Part shown: positions 13,101-24,900 of the stretch, piece after piece
Numbering within the stretch: position 1 is the stretch's first letter
Layout of the letters: every line of letters begins with the position of its first letter
NCBI RefSeq assembly: GCF_964355755.1
Contig: NC_092673.1
Coordinates: 5,087,001 to 5,151,000 of the forward strand
DNA from: Antedon mediterranea
Taxonomy: Eukaryota; Echinodermata; Crinoidea; Comatulida; Antedonidae
Length of the DNA stretch: 64,000 nucleotides
Direction of reading: 5' to 3'
Notes under the pieces: model-generated
What the model saw: only the letters and a program-made list of their open reading frames with translations
Database searches by the model: none
Told to the model about the DNA's origin: nothing
Program-made: the position numbers and the translations under genes

Positions 13101-14650
13101 GAACTACAAATTATTTTAATTAATAGTTTATAATATAATATATATATATAAAATTGAAAGTATGAATTTATGTATGCAGGGTAACAAAAAACAAATACTA
13201 TTTTTCTTTTTGTGGAAATAGTACCACTGTATAATATGTTTGTGTACTTAAATTGTTATCTATTTTAATCTTACTTTTAATCTGTCTATATATTTTATTT
13301 TAATTTTGCTTTTAATCTGTCTTATTGTTTTTACATTAAATGTTAATATACTTTCTAGATCAAAATTGCAAATAAATTCTTTAGCACTGAAAGTATTTTT
13401 ACCAAATTGTTTTTGATATACAGAATGAATTAATGTGTTTACGAATAGTGTGCCTAACTATAATAGGTTACATTATAATTATCGCTTATGATAATTGCTC
13501 TATGTATAGATATCTAAAGCTTGGTTCCCACTAGAACGTAACGCAAGGATGTAAACGCAACGCAAGCGTTTATAAGCTAGAACGTAACGCAAGGACGTAA
13601 ACGCAACGCAAGCGTTTTAACCAATGACAAGCGAAGTTATAGACAGTTAGCAATCACAAGCGAATAAGCCATCGCTTGTGATTGGTCAATTCACTTGCGT
13701 TGCGTTACGTCCTTTACCAAACTACATCTTTAAACTAAATTTTAAAAATAATATTGAGATTAATTAATATTAAATTCATTATAGAGTTAAATTTAAAATA
13801 ATATGTTAACTAAATAAAAATTATTTTAATTAATATATAAGTATATAATATAATTTAGAACAAGATTATGAAGTATGAAGATATGTATGCAAGGTAACAA
13901 AAAATTAAAAAATACTAGGAGACTTTTTAAAATTTGTTAATTTATTACTTCTTTATATTTATTGATATAAAGTTTGTGGTACACCACGTGTATTAGTTCT
14001 GAAAATAACTGTTGAGTTTCTCTCCTTATATTAACATTTTATTTCGCCATGCAAACCTTCAAACTATATATTTATTATAACTAATAAACTGTCTCATCAA
14101 AAGCATCATGACAATTTGTTGTTATAAAAATGTGTGCTTTTTGTATCTTATGTGTTTTTTTCATTATCGCGTTTTCGGATATTTTATAATTTTAAGAGCT
14201 TTGTCGGTGTACAAACAACAAATTGTTTTATATATTTGATAATAAATGCTGTTCAAGCAGCGAATTCATTAATTTCTTTTTGTGGAAATGGTACTACTGT
14301 ATATATCCGTGTGTACTTTAAAACTGTTTAAATCTATTTTAATTATTTTTCTTTAATCAGTCTATACTTTATTTTAATTTTCCTTTTAATCTGTCTATTA
14401 TTGTTTTCAGCTTAAATGTTGATACACTCTCTAGAACATGAAGATATGTATACTAGGAGCCGTTTTAAAATTTGTAAATTTATCATTTCTTTTTTTAGGA
14501 AATGGTAGCCTACTACTGTATATATCCGTGTGTATTTTTAAACTGTTAATGTATTTTAATTTTCCTTTTTATCTGTCTATGTATTTTATTTTATTTTTGC
14601 TTTTAATCTGTCTTCTGTTTTTACATTAAATGTTGTGTCATAAATAAACA
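13100..14650. repeat. diverged direct-repeat block
   Basis: The phrase TTTTTGTGGAAATGGTACTACTG with following TTTTAATCTGTCT recurs near 13200, 14275 and 14490. A TATGTATGCA-GGTAACAAAAA phrase recurs near 13170 and 13880. This is an old tandem or segmental duplication with no coding signal. Confidence 0.55.
13518..13720. mobile_element. inverted-repeat MITE with internal duplication
   Basis: AACGTAACGCAAGG-CGTAAACGCAACGCAAG occurs twice on the left (near 13535 and 13580). Its inverse, CTTGCGTTGCGTTACGTCC, is on the right at about 13694-13712. The interior is palindromic (ATCACAAGCGA / TCGCTTGTGAT). Confidence 0.6.
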
Positions 14651-14776
14651 TACATCCTAACTACAATAAAACACTGGAACAACATGTATATTAAACTCTT
14701 TACATCAGCAAAAAAACGAAACAATAATAATCACAAAGTCAGAAAATATATACGATATCGCTTTCTTTTATTAAGT

Positions 14777-15250
14777 TTCTTTTCTTTTTGCAAACATAAA
14801 AAACCATATTTTCGTCACTCATTTAACATAAAAAAACAAATGTTTAAATCATATATTTATACCTTAAAACTAACTGTGCATTTGGTATTTTAAAACATGA
14901 TTTATTGTGAAAAAAAATTTGCCAATATTGTTGGTGGGTGGCTAAAGTTTGATAGGGGTATGCTATTACATTTTCACACATTTTCCTGTGAAGACAAAAT
15001 CTATTTTATTCAGTTTTTTTTTTTTTTTTTTTGCAAACATAAAAAACAATATTTTCGTCACTCATTTAACATAAAAAAACAAATGTTTAAATCATATATT
15101 TATACCTTAAAACTAACTGTGCATTTGGTATTTTAAAACATGATTTATTGTGAAAATAAATTAGCCAATATTGTTGGTGGGTGGCTAAAGTTTGATAGGG
15201 GTATGCTATTACAGTTTCACACATTTTCCTGTGAAGATAACATCTATTGT
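14777..15250. repeat. two-copy tandem duplication, about 240 bp unit
   Basis: The block from GCAAACATAAAAAACCAT to ACACATTTTCCTGTGAAGA occurs at about 14790-14996 and again at 15031-15240 with few differences. A recent tandem duplication is likely. The two short open frames inside it are identical only because of this. Confidence 0.85.
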
Positions 15251-16245
15251 ATCATTACTTTAAAGGCTTTCTAATATCTACACCTTTTTGTTTTTGAACA
15301 ATTAACTTCTTATTTAGAAATCAAAGAAAAAACAATACAAATTAATTGCAGAGCACATGTGCTGCCTTTTTGAATGGTACAACCTCTAATACTAATAGCC
15401 TTAAAGATATATAGTCTCCTTGAAGAAATTATATTTTACAATTTTTGTTGTTGAATATGCCACATTTTAATGTCACATAATAGTTATTTTGATCAAAAAT
15501 TGGATCGAGAAAAAAAATTATTTACCAAGGGATAGAATATCATGATTTCCAGACATTTTTATTGTCAATTGTTAAAGTTACGGGGATCAACAGATTTGTA
15601 TTAAATAACACCTGTAATTTAAAGCAAAAAATAGTCAGATTGACTGGAAGTCAATGAGTTTTTTTTTCTACGACAGTGATTAACTTCCATTAAAACTGCA
15701 AAATGACTATTCAAATTGTTTTTTTTTTATTAACCTTCATTTTTCATGTTTTTGGTTGACAATACATCTTTAAATAATAATAATAATAATTGTCTTTTGT
15801 ATAGCACTTCACCAAAAAAAATGTTCACACAAAACTCGGAACAAGGTGGAAATCTTTAAACATTGATTAAAGATGGAAGCAGTGGATTACAACAGGCGGA
15901 TCCAGTAGGGCGGAAAGCTAAAACTATTTTTTGATATCTTTTTTTGAACAGATTATTATAACAGTTTTTAGGTAAATACATTTTTTTGTAGATTCAATTT
16001 TTGTTCAAAGTGGATAAATATTATGTGACATTAAAATGACATTAAAAAAAAAACAATTTTAAAAATCATTTTTTCAGGGGGACAATATATTTTAAAAGTT
16101 TACTTTACAACAGATGTGTTATAAAACAAATAATGAATGCTTATGAATGAGTTGAATTTAGAAAATATTTCAATGGTACAACAAATGCAAAAATTCTCCC
16201 CAGTCAAAGAACATGAAACAATCATTATAAGCTGCTTCCATCTTG
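15251..16245. other. gene-free stretch
   Basis: AT-rich sequence. ATTATTATTATT followed by GTATAGCACTTCACC near 15775-15815 looks like the 3' end of a SINE. Nothing else is recognisable. Confidence 0.4.
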
Positions 16246-16249
16246 AATC

Positions 16250-16795
16250 AAATACAGAAGCCTAGGCCCATTAAATGTGATTGGAATATGGCTTTGTATA
16301 GCCATTATAGACTACGGGCTCATTAGGTAGGAGAAAGGCTGAAAAGTTTACTTTAAAACAGAAGCCTAGGCCCATTAAATATGATCAGAAGTCGGCCATG
16401 TAGAGCCATTATAGGCTACAGACTCAATAAGTGGGGAGAAAAGCTGAAAAGTTTACTTTAAAACAGAAGCCTAGGCCCATTAAATATGATCAGAAATCGG
16501 CCATGTAGAGCCATTATAGGCTACAGACTCAATAAGTGGGGAGAAAAGCTGAAAAGTTTACTTTAAAACAGAAGCCTAGGCTTATTAAATATGATCAGAA
16601 GACAGCCATGTATAGCCACAATATGCCAAGGGCTCCCCAGGTAGAAGAAAAGCTGAAAAATTTACTTTATTAAAACATAAGCCTAGGCCCATTAAATATG
16701 ATCATGTTGGTTGGGAAATGAAAAAAAAAAAAAAAGAAGTCGGCCATGTAGAGCCATTATAGGCTACAGTCTCCCTAGGTAGGAGAAGAGCTGAA
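16250..16795. repeat. tandem repeat, about 107 bp unit, about 5 copies
   Basis: Each unit contains CAGAAGCCTAGGCCCATTAA, a GCCATGTA(T/G)AGCCA block, CTACAGACTC and GAAAAGTTTACTTTAAAA. Copies begin near 16255, 16360, 16465, 16570 and 16675. Divergence increases at the edges. Confidence 0.85.
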
Positions 16796-17127
16796 CATGC
16801 CTCCAATGATAAATGCCACCAAATAATGCACAGCAGATGATATGAAACCAATCAAATGACAAGGATACACAGGTGAATTTAAAATACATTTTTTTTCTTA
16901 AAATTACATTTTTGTACCTTGTAAGAGTTGGGTGTAATACAGATACAGAATGTTTTCTTTTCCTAAAGCAGCACCATGATGTTTATCCATGGTAGACGGA
17001 AAGAATTGTTGGCTTACAGCAAGAAACATGTAGTGTATTCAATAATAATAATTAATCATATTGAAGAAAAGATTCTTGGTATGATATTCATTTTGGAGAT
17101 TTAGGAAACTTGAAAATCAATTATAAT

Positions 17128-17436
17128 ATAATAATAATAATAATACCAGATTTATATAGCGCCCTTTTTATGAGTAATCATGCTCAAAGGCGCTTTACAG
17201 GCATTATTACCCCAGTATTTTTTGGGATCAAACACGTATGGAAACATACTCCCATAATGCAGCCGGTAACCAGCGCAGTTGTGTCTAGATCTAACTGGGT
17301 ACCCATTTATACACCTGGGTTGAGAGAGGCAACGTAAGTAAAGTATCTTGCCTACGGATACAAGCAATGCGGCGAGAGTTGGATTCGAACCTAGGTCTGA
17401 CGATCGGTAGTCCAACACACTGCGCCACACGCCCTC
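17128..17436 (-). repeat. tRNA-derived SINE, near full length
   Basis: Reading the minus strand, an A-box-like TGGCGCAGTGTGTTGG is followed by a B box GGTTCGAATCC. Then come a conserved GGTGTATAAATGGGTACCC body, the CATTATGGGAGTATG block and a GCGCTATATAAATCTGG end with ATT triplets. These are pol III SINE features. Related copies are at 51402-51706 and 2080-2230. Confidence 0.85.
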
Positions 17437-17602
17437 ACGTGTTATTATACCACGAAGAGGACCTAATAAAACTACAGTAGATTCCCTCTTTTTGGACACC
17501 CCTAATCACAAGACACTGCTAAAAAGTTTAACCCCTACTGTGGGAAAACCCCTAATAAGGGGATACGCCCCTAATAAGGGGATACGCCTATAATGAGGAT
17601 AC

Positions 17603-17920
17603 CGACCAGATTCTCGGTGCTGTATCTATATTTCTCCAGTATTATAGCAAGATTTGGTAATACAACATCACATGTGTGATCATATGATACAATAATCTAA
17701 CTCTTAACCTAACTTTACATGATACATTAACCATGCATGCAATACAAATGAGATGCTGCATTACCAATAGCAAGAGTAGGTAACCGTTCAGGCCTATTGA
17801 TTGCTCCTGGCAAGAGTGTACTTAAATGACATGCTGAATAAATATTATTATTATTATTAATATTCCTATGATACTGGGCAAATATTGTAGTAGAGATATA
17901 GCACTGAGAATCGGATAGGA
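17603..17920. mobile_element. palindromic MITE, family G, copy 2
   Basis: The left end GATTCTCGGTGCTGTATCT is inverted at the right as ATAGCACTGAGAATC. The interior matches 2565-2772. A second right end at 18456-18514 shows the region was duplicated. Confidence 0.6.
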
Positions 17921-17931
17921 TACCCCCATAA

Positions 17932-17968
17932 AGGCCAATTTACACAGACGAGCAGTAACGGTAAGGGG
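17932..17968. mobile_element. MITE family B, single end
   Basis: GGCCAATTTACACAGACGAG and GTAACGGTAAG are present, but no matching right end follows. It is interrupted by the duplicated block that begins near 17970. Confidence 0.55.
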
Positions 17969-17969
17969 A

Positions 17970-19160
17970 AAACAACAAAGGTGTCTCACAGACTTGCATT
18001 TAGCTTGACAGTGTAAAAGGGTTAAAATAGACATGTGAAAGGGTTTGTGATGCAAAAATGTGCAAAATTTGCTGTAAAAAATAATATTTAATACAAATTT
18101 ATGCTTGAGATAAAAAGAGTTTCAAAATGCTTTAAAATAACAAATTCTTGGTCATTAATTGTTTGCTTTTGCAACCAATCAGAGCTCAAGAAACGAGCTG
18201 TATGTGCTTATGAGCACCAGTATTCATGCAACCGGAAAGAAAATCACAATTTGTTCTTGTAGTGGAAAATAATGAAGGGGCAGCAAAAATCTTTTTTCTC
18301 TGCGAAAATATTTGATTAATAAACTTTATAATTCTCCACAAAACAAAAAACAATAAAGAATTAAGTTTGTAAATGCATAAATATCTAATACTGCATTACC
18401 AAATAGCAAGAGTAGGCAACTGTTCAGGTCATGCTGAATAAATATTATTAATACTGTATTAATATTCCTATGATACTGGGAAAATATTATACAGCACTGA
18501 GAATCGGATAGGATAAAGGCCAATTTACACAGTCGAGCGGTTAAGGTAAGATTCAGATAGATAGCAACAGGATAGATACATATTCTACATGGGTCAAGCT
18601 TTGTGGTTTTTGGCTTACTGTTACCACTCGTCTGTGTAAATTGGCCTTAACTTAATGAGGATACCTCAATTCAAACAAGCGATGGGAAATGTTTTTTGGA
18701 ATACCAGAATCAACCAGTAATCAGGGGACAACCAATTAACTTTGGCCCTGAAGGCATCTCACACACTTGCATTTAGCTTGACAGTGTAAAAGGTTTAAAA
18801 CAGACATGTGAAAGGGTTTGTGATGCAAAAATGTACAACCTGCAATAGTTATGATGATTCATGAGATAAAATTTGCTGTAAAAAATAAGATTTAATAACC
18901 GTTTACAGAACAATTTATGCTTGAGATAAAAAGGGTTTCAAAATGCTTTAAATAACGAATTCTAGTTCAAAGTTATTTTGCTTTTGCAACCAATCAGAGC
19001 TCGGGAAACAAGTTGCACCAGTATTCAACCGGTTAAAAATTGCAACAATTTGTTCTTGTAGTGAAAAATAATGAAAGGGCAGAAAATCTTTTTTCTCTGC
19101 GAAAACATTTGATTAAAAAACTTTATAATTCTCCATAAAAAATGAATGAAGAATGAAGTT
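17970..19160. repeat. segmental duplication, two copies of about 400 bp
   Basis: The stretch ACTTGCATTTAGCTTGACAG through AATTCTCCA occurs at about 17990-18340 and again at 18765-19135. It includes TTTGCAACCAATCAGAGCTC and AATCTTTTTTCTCTGCGAAA. The copies are separated by a MITE B element. Confidence 0.75.
18515..18649. mobile_element. palindromic MITE, family B, copy 2
   Basis: The ends AAGGCCAATTTACACAG and CTGTGTAAATTGGCCTT are perfectly inverted. Subterminal GTAAG and CTTAC motifs are also mirrored. Confidence 0.8.
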
Positions 19161-19472
19161 TGTAAATGCATAAATATCTTCAAAGCATCACTGCCTAAAA
19201 GTCACAGATTTTAAGCTTTAAGGAATAATTAAATGGGCAATAGCTTCTGTGAATTATCACACCTTTTCTTGAAGCTTTTAAAAATAACTTTAAATCATGC
19301 ATGAAGTTATTGCTTCTGCAATAGCAGAGAAATGCAGTTATGATAAAAGTAATTCCCTGTATACAGGTATTTGAAAATTCGTCCTTGCAGTGAAATCAAT
19401 TGTTTCAATTGTCAATTTTTCAAAGAATCCTTGGAACAACAAACCAAGATACAAAAATGCAGTATAATCAAC

Positions 19473-19850
19473 ATAACAACAATATTTCTATAACAAAACT
19501 TTCAACCTTCTAACAACAAGTCCAAGCAGACACCAAGATCCCACTGATTGAGAACAGTAATGCAAGTTGGCCATACGCAGTGGAATTTACTTGAACATAC
19601 AAAGATTATTCTGGGATTATAAATATTGTTTTAAAGAAGTGTATGTGAATAATGCATTATGATTAACAATATAATCAAAATAACAACATTTCTATAACAA
19701 AACTTTCAACCTTCTAACAACAAGTCCAAGCAGACACCAAGACCTCACTGATTGAGAACAGTAATGCAAGTTGGCCATACGCAGTGGAATTTACTTGAAC
19801 ATACAAAGATTATTCTGGGATTATAAATATTGTTTTAAAGTATATGTGGA
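19473..19850. repeat. two-copy tandem duplication, about 205 bp unit
   Basis: Both copies contain AACAACAAGTCCAAGCAGAC, GCCATACGCAGTGGAATTTA and TTCTGGGATTATAAATATTG with very few differences. The duplication is recent and non-coding. Confidence 0.85.
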
Positions 19851-20089
19851 AAATGCATTTTATTAAGATTAACAAGGTTCCCTTCCAATACATGAGGAGG
19901 GGGTGGGAGAGGGGCACTGAGGAGGATTGTTATTTTTAACTACCCATATCAAACCGGCAACCTTAAGGTAGGGCAATGAAAATGTAATGTTATACTTTTA
20001 ATGAACCTATCCCTAACCCATAAGAGTTAATGAAGAGACTTGTTCAGGTGATATTATTGTCTTGGCTAAATAGGCTATGACCACACTTA

Positions 20090-20260
20090 AGGGTCTTTCA
20101 CACCTGTTCCGATACGGTTCCGGTCCGGCACCAACAAATCCAATTGAACAATGTTTTATTTTTACGCGTCTACGCGCATAGCCGCATGGAGCGTCGAGAA
20201 ATAAGAAACATTAGCATTTGATTCGCCGTACTGGAACCGTAACATGTTTGAAAGACCCTT
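20090..20260. mobile_element. MITE, family C (Harbinger-like ends), copy 1
   Basis: The ends AGGGTCTTTCACACCTGTTC and GTTTGAAAGACCCT are inverted and flanked by TTA/TAA. A three-base TWA target duplication with GGG-type ends is typical of PIF/Harbinger elements, so that assignment is inference. Confidence 0.6.
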
Positions 20261-20876
20261 AACTCATGACCTGACTGACAAAGGTTTAAAGAATCAGAAT
20301 TTGCATGATGGTGTCACAATTTATTAATGTTATGCAAACTCCTATTGCCTTAACTCTTGTTCAATTAACAAGATTTTAAAGGTTTAGTTGGTGTTATAAA
20401 ATGTATTATAACCCCACTTTTTTTTTTAGAATGGTGAAGCATAACAATAAGTCCTTGCATAAGCGCTTCAAGACTTTTCTGTGTCTTTACGAAAAAATCT
20501 TGTAGGGGGCTTAATTCACAATGCTTGTTCTACTGAAAAATAAGTGGATTATTATACATGTTGTTGCAAAGAACACAGAAAAAAATGTATGTTTTTGCCA
20601 CATTGCCTACAAAACATATTTTCAGTCACAAAAGCACCTACACAGAGCTTCTGTAAAAACCAGACACAAAATACAAAAATGCTCCTACGTGGTCATAACA
20701 TTTTTTGCAAAGCCAAAAAAAATGACACAGTTGCACAGTAAAAACACAACATTGCGAGTTGAAATTTCACAGTATTGACATGTGAAACTATAGAAGAATT
20801 GGATTTTACATAAGAGGATTTTTACCCAATTATTGAGATTACAAGATTGGTGTGCATGTGGGCACTGTATTGTATA

Positions 20877-20985
20877 AAGGGTCTTTCACAGTTTCGGCTA
20901 CGTGCATAACAATTGGCGCATAGCCAAGTGGAGCGTCGTGAAAACGAAACATTGATGTTCGATTCGCCAGATCGGAACCGGAATT
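20877..20985. mobile_element. MITE family C, partial copy
   Basis: The left end AAAGGGTCTTTCACAG is present. The internal GGAGCGTCGTGAAAACGAAA and GATTCGCCA-ATCGGAACCG are shared with the copy at 20090. The right terminus is lost. Confidence 0.55.
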
Positions 20986-21734
20986 GCTATACTGTCACTA
21001 CAGGCATCAGGAGGGCGCTTCTAATTCACCAGACAAATCAGAAAAGTTGAACTCTCAACCGATGTTAGCCAATGTCATGGATATTGATGGAGAATGATTT
21101 GTTTATTAATGCATGTACGTAAATTAATGGAAGCGGCAAACCTAGAGACCGGAGGCCCCTAGTTTAGGAACTCTAAGGGGCCCTCTAACGCTTAAGGCCT
21201 TGGACGTTTCTAGTCCTTTTCAACATATTTTAATGCCTGTTTTTTCCTCTGGGTACTGTTCAAGCTCCCTGGGTTTAGCCAGTGAGCGCTCATAGCTGTT
21301 ACGCCACTGGGTAGGCTAGGTTAGCTAGTTGACTTAAGTTAGGATAAAATGCGTATGCGTTACCACTATGTGGGCTGTACAAATGCTAAAGCTCAAATAG
21401 TGTATATTCAATCTTTTCAAGAGGGATGCATTATAAATTGATTGATCTCGAGCACCAGGGGTCACGTTTACCAAACTTGCTTAAGAAAAAAATAATAATT
21501 TTGTTTTCAAAATAACCTAAGCTAATTATACTTTATTAGAAGACTAGACATTTACACTTACAATTTAGACCCGATCATGGGCCGGCCTAGGACCTAATCG
21601 TAAGTGTAAATGGGGTCTAAGACCATTCAATAAGATAAGAATCAAGGTATTAATTTCATTTCATTCATTTCTACCTGAAAAAGAAACTTTTTGAAAAAAA
21701 AAGAGTTTGTTTTCTTATGCAGTTACCATTAATA
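20986..21734. other. spacer and probable 3' UTR of the Tudor gene
   Basis: No coding signal. A minus-strand AATAAA (TTTATT at 21532-21537) lies about 200 bases after the Tudor stop codon and is a candidate poly-A signal. Confidence 0.35.
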
Positions 21735-21905
21735 TCAATGTTTCTGAAGCATATTCTGTAGTTCCTCAAGTTCTCGTTTCTTCTGTTCATATTTTTCAAG
21801 CAGCAACGCATCCGTGTCGGTAGATGGAGATGGCAAGAAAGCTGGTCTGTGGGATGACAACGGAGTATCGTGTATACCTGTAACAGGGGATGCATTCTGG
21901 AAAAC
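21735..21905 (-). CDS. TDRD1: Tudor gene exon 22, C-terminal tail and stop
   Basis: It encodes VFQNASPVTGIHDTP, a Pro/Ser segment and a final charged helix KYEQKKRELEELQNMLQKH, ending in TGA at 21735-21737. The helix is long enough for a short coiled coil. The acceptor TTCATTATAG is good and the phase matches exon 21. Confidence 0.78.
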   Translation of the reverse strand, partial: VFQNASPVTGIHDTPLSSHRPAFLPSPSTDTDALLLEKYEQKKRELEELQNMLQKH

Positions 21906-24900
21906 CTATAATGAATAATAGAGTATATATAGATATTATTATTAAATATGTTATACTTGGTGGATCTTGGAACAAGAAAATGGTTAAATAGCATTTCTTA
22001 ATCAGTATAAAGACCAATTTACACAGACGAGCTGTAACGGTAAGCGGAAAGCCATGCTTGTCCTACGTAGAACCTGTATTTATTCCAAACGGAAACCGCT
22101 CGTCCGCTCCTTGTTGTGTATAAATGGTCATAAGGAATAACATTCTATATATAAGATTCTATAATTGTTATTACCGTTGCCACTCGTCTGTGTAATTTGG
22201 CCTTTAGGGAGTTTCGATTGACCTGGGAACTACACACATTGTGTTTTTGAACACTGTCAATACCCCCTAACCTCTCTAAACATTTTTATTTTTAGAATTT
22301 AAATACAGAGAACCTATCTTTTGGGACACCCCTACTAAGATAACTTCCTGTGAAATGAATGAGTAATACTGTCGACTCCGCCTAAGTCGAATTCGCGTAA
22401 GTCGAAAAATCGCGAAAGTCGAATTTTTAGGAAAGTCCTAATTCTTTCCTATACATTACTGTGTAATTTTTATTTGTAAGTCGAATTTTTCTAAGTCCGA
22501 ATACACACATTCTTTAGTGATTTATATCGTATAAGTCGAAGTCACTAATTACGCGGCAACAACGTGCTAAAAAAGCCGATGAAACGTACGTAATTCGATA
22601 AACAAACAACACAGGGGATAATGTGGGACCATATCGGTTCTCTCAAGCAGGTTGTATAGTATAGGTGGCGTCCTACAACTAACTCGCGCTAGTGTATAGT
22701 GTATGAGTTGTTTAAGAGTTGAGAACTTGAGCGGCGTTTTGTGGGTACGTACATACATTTTAGAAACAAGTTAACCACTACTATTAGAAATCGGAAAAAA
22801 GAATATTATATGGTCCAGTTTGAACGAAATAAACAAGATATTAAAAAAACGTGGACAATCCTAAATGATATAATGGGTAGGAAAAAGACTACCAATTTGC
22901 CTACAAAAATAAAATTGGGTACTGAGACTTTCTCTGATAATGATGAGAAAGCTGATGCATTCAACTCTTTTTTTATTAATATTGGAGAAAAACTAAATAA
23001 TAAATTTAGGCATGAATCTCAAAATGAAGAAATCACCCACAGAACTTTCTTAAAGAGAAATTTTACCTCTTCAATGTTTTTTAAGCCTGTTACTGAACAT
23101 GAACTTAACCACTATATTAAAAACACAAAGAATACTTCTCCTGGCCATGATGGTATAAGTGCCCAACTCATAAAATCTGCTTCCCCGTTTATTTTAAAAC
23201 CTTTATTGCATATTATTAATACGTCATTATCATCGGGCTGTGTCCCGGCTGATATAAAAATTGCTAAAGTTATCCCGGTATTTAAGAATGGTGACATCTC
23301 CGATATAAATAATTATCGGCCTATTTCCATTTTACCCTTTTTTTCCAAAATATTTGAGAGGATTGTGTATGATCAAACGATTTGTTACCTCTCAAAATAT
23401 AACGTACTGAGTAAAACACAGTATGGATTTAGACAACACCATTCAACTAGTCATGCTTTAATACAATCGATTGAAAAAATCACAAACGCTATTGAGAATA
23501 AAGAGTTCACACTAGGAGTTTTCCTTGATTTATCAAAAGCGTTTGATACAATCGATCATGATATATTATTAGATAAGTTAAGATTTTATGGTATAAGAGG
23601 AGTTCCGCTAAACTGGTTCTCAAACTATCTTAAAAAAAGACTACAATACACATTTATTGTTAATACTGCATCTAGTAAAATGACAGTAAACACTGGAGTT
23701 CCTCAGGGATCCATATTGGGTCCATTATTATTTCTTATATTCATTAATGATATTAGTCTAGCATGTAACCATGTAGACATGATTATGTATGCAGATGACA
23801 CAAATGTGTTTTATAGTCACAATGATATTACTCAAGCTTTTGATACAATGAACCAGGAGTTATCTATACTTTCGGACTGGTTTATTGCTAACAAATTAAC
23901 GCTAAATGTAAACAAATCAAAATATGTTATATTTAAGGCTAGAAATAAGTCAGCTGACACTACCTCACTAGAATTGAGGATGGGAAATGAATGTATAGTA
24001 AAAGCTACTGAAGTTAAATTTCTAGGCTTATTTCTGGATGAAACTTTATCGTTTAATTTTCATGTAAATGAGGTAGCAAACAGTATTTCTAGAATAATTG
24101 GTGTCTTAAACAAAGTGAAGTCTATGTTATCAAGTAAAATCTTGTTAACGGTATACAATGCACTTATATTACCTAGAATAACGTATGCTATCACAGTATG
24201 GGGTGCTACTTCTGCTACAAACTTAAACCGTATACATATTCTCCAGAAAAAAGCACTTAGAAATATTTGTCATGTTCATTTTATGCATCCTTCTCATCCA
24301 CTTTTTATTTCAACCCAAACATTAAATATTTTTGACCTTTATACGAAACACACTGCTATATTTATGTATCAATATAAACATAATCTATTACCTGAATCAT
24401 TTAATAACTTATTTAGTACATCTGCCTCATTCCATAATTACTCAACTAGAAACAGGTCAAACTACTGTCCACAACTAAAACGCACCAAAGTCGGACAGCA
24501 ATGTATTTCCTACCAAGGAACACATATTTGGAACAATTTAACAGACTATATAAAACAATCCCCCACTTTAAGTTTGTTTAAACAGAGATTAAAGCAATAT
24601 TATAACAATAGAAATATTTAAGTTAAGTAAATCACATTATGTTATTTTGGTTTGTTCTTTTTGTTTGTACTAATTGTTTGATCTTTTTGTTAGGGTTACA
24701 TGCTTAAAGCACTTGTGCTTATTTTGTATCCCATTCCATTATCTTATTATTTGTATTGTATTTGTATATGTTTTTATTTTGATTATGGAATAAAAATGTC
24801 GATGAATTGAATTGACCTATTTTGTGCTAGACAGATGGCAATAAACAATGGATACCGATTTCAAATAAGAACCGAAATGTATTTATTATACGTTTTTGTA

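Noticed and set aside
14684-15136. Two short plus-strand proteins with identical C-terminal halves
   Set aside because: The identity comes from a non-coding 240-bp tandem duplication; no domain and no splice context.
17110-17499. Open frames of 75 and 115 codons on both strands
   Set aside because: They lie across a tRNA-derived SINE; similar frames appear wherever this SINE occurs.
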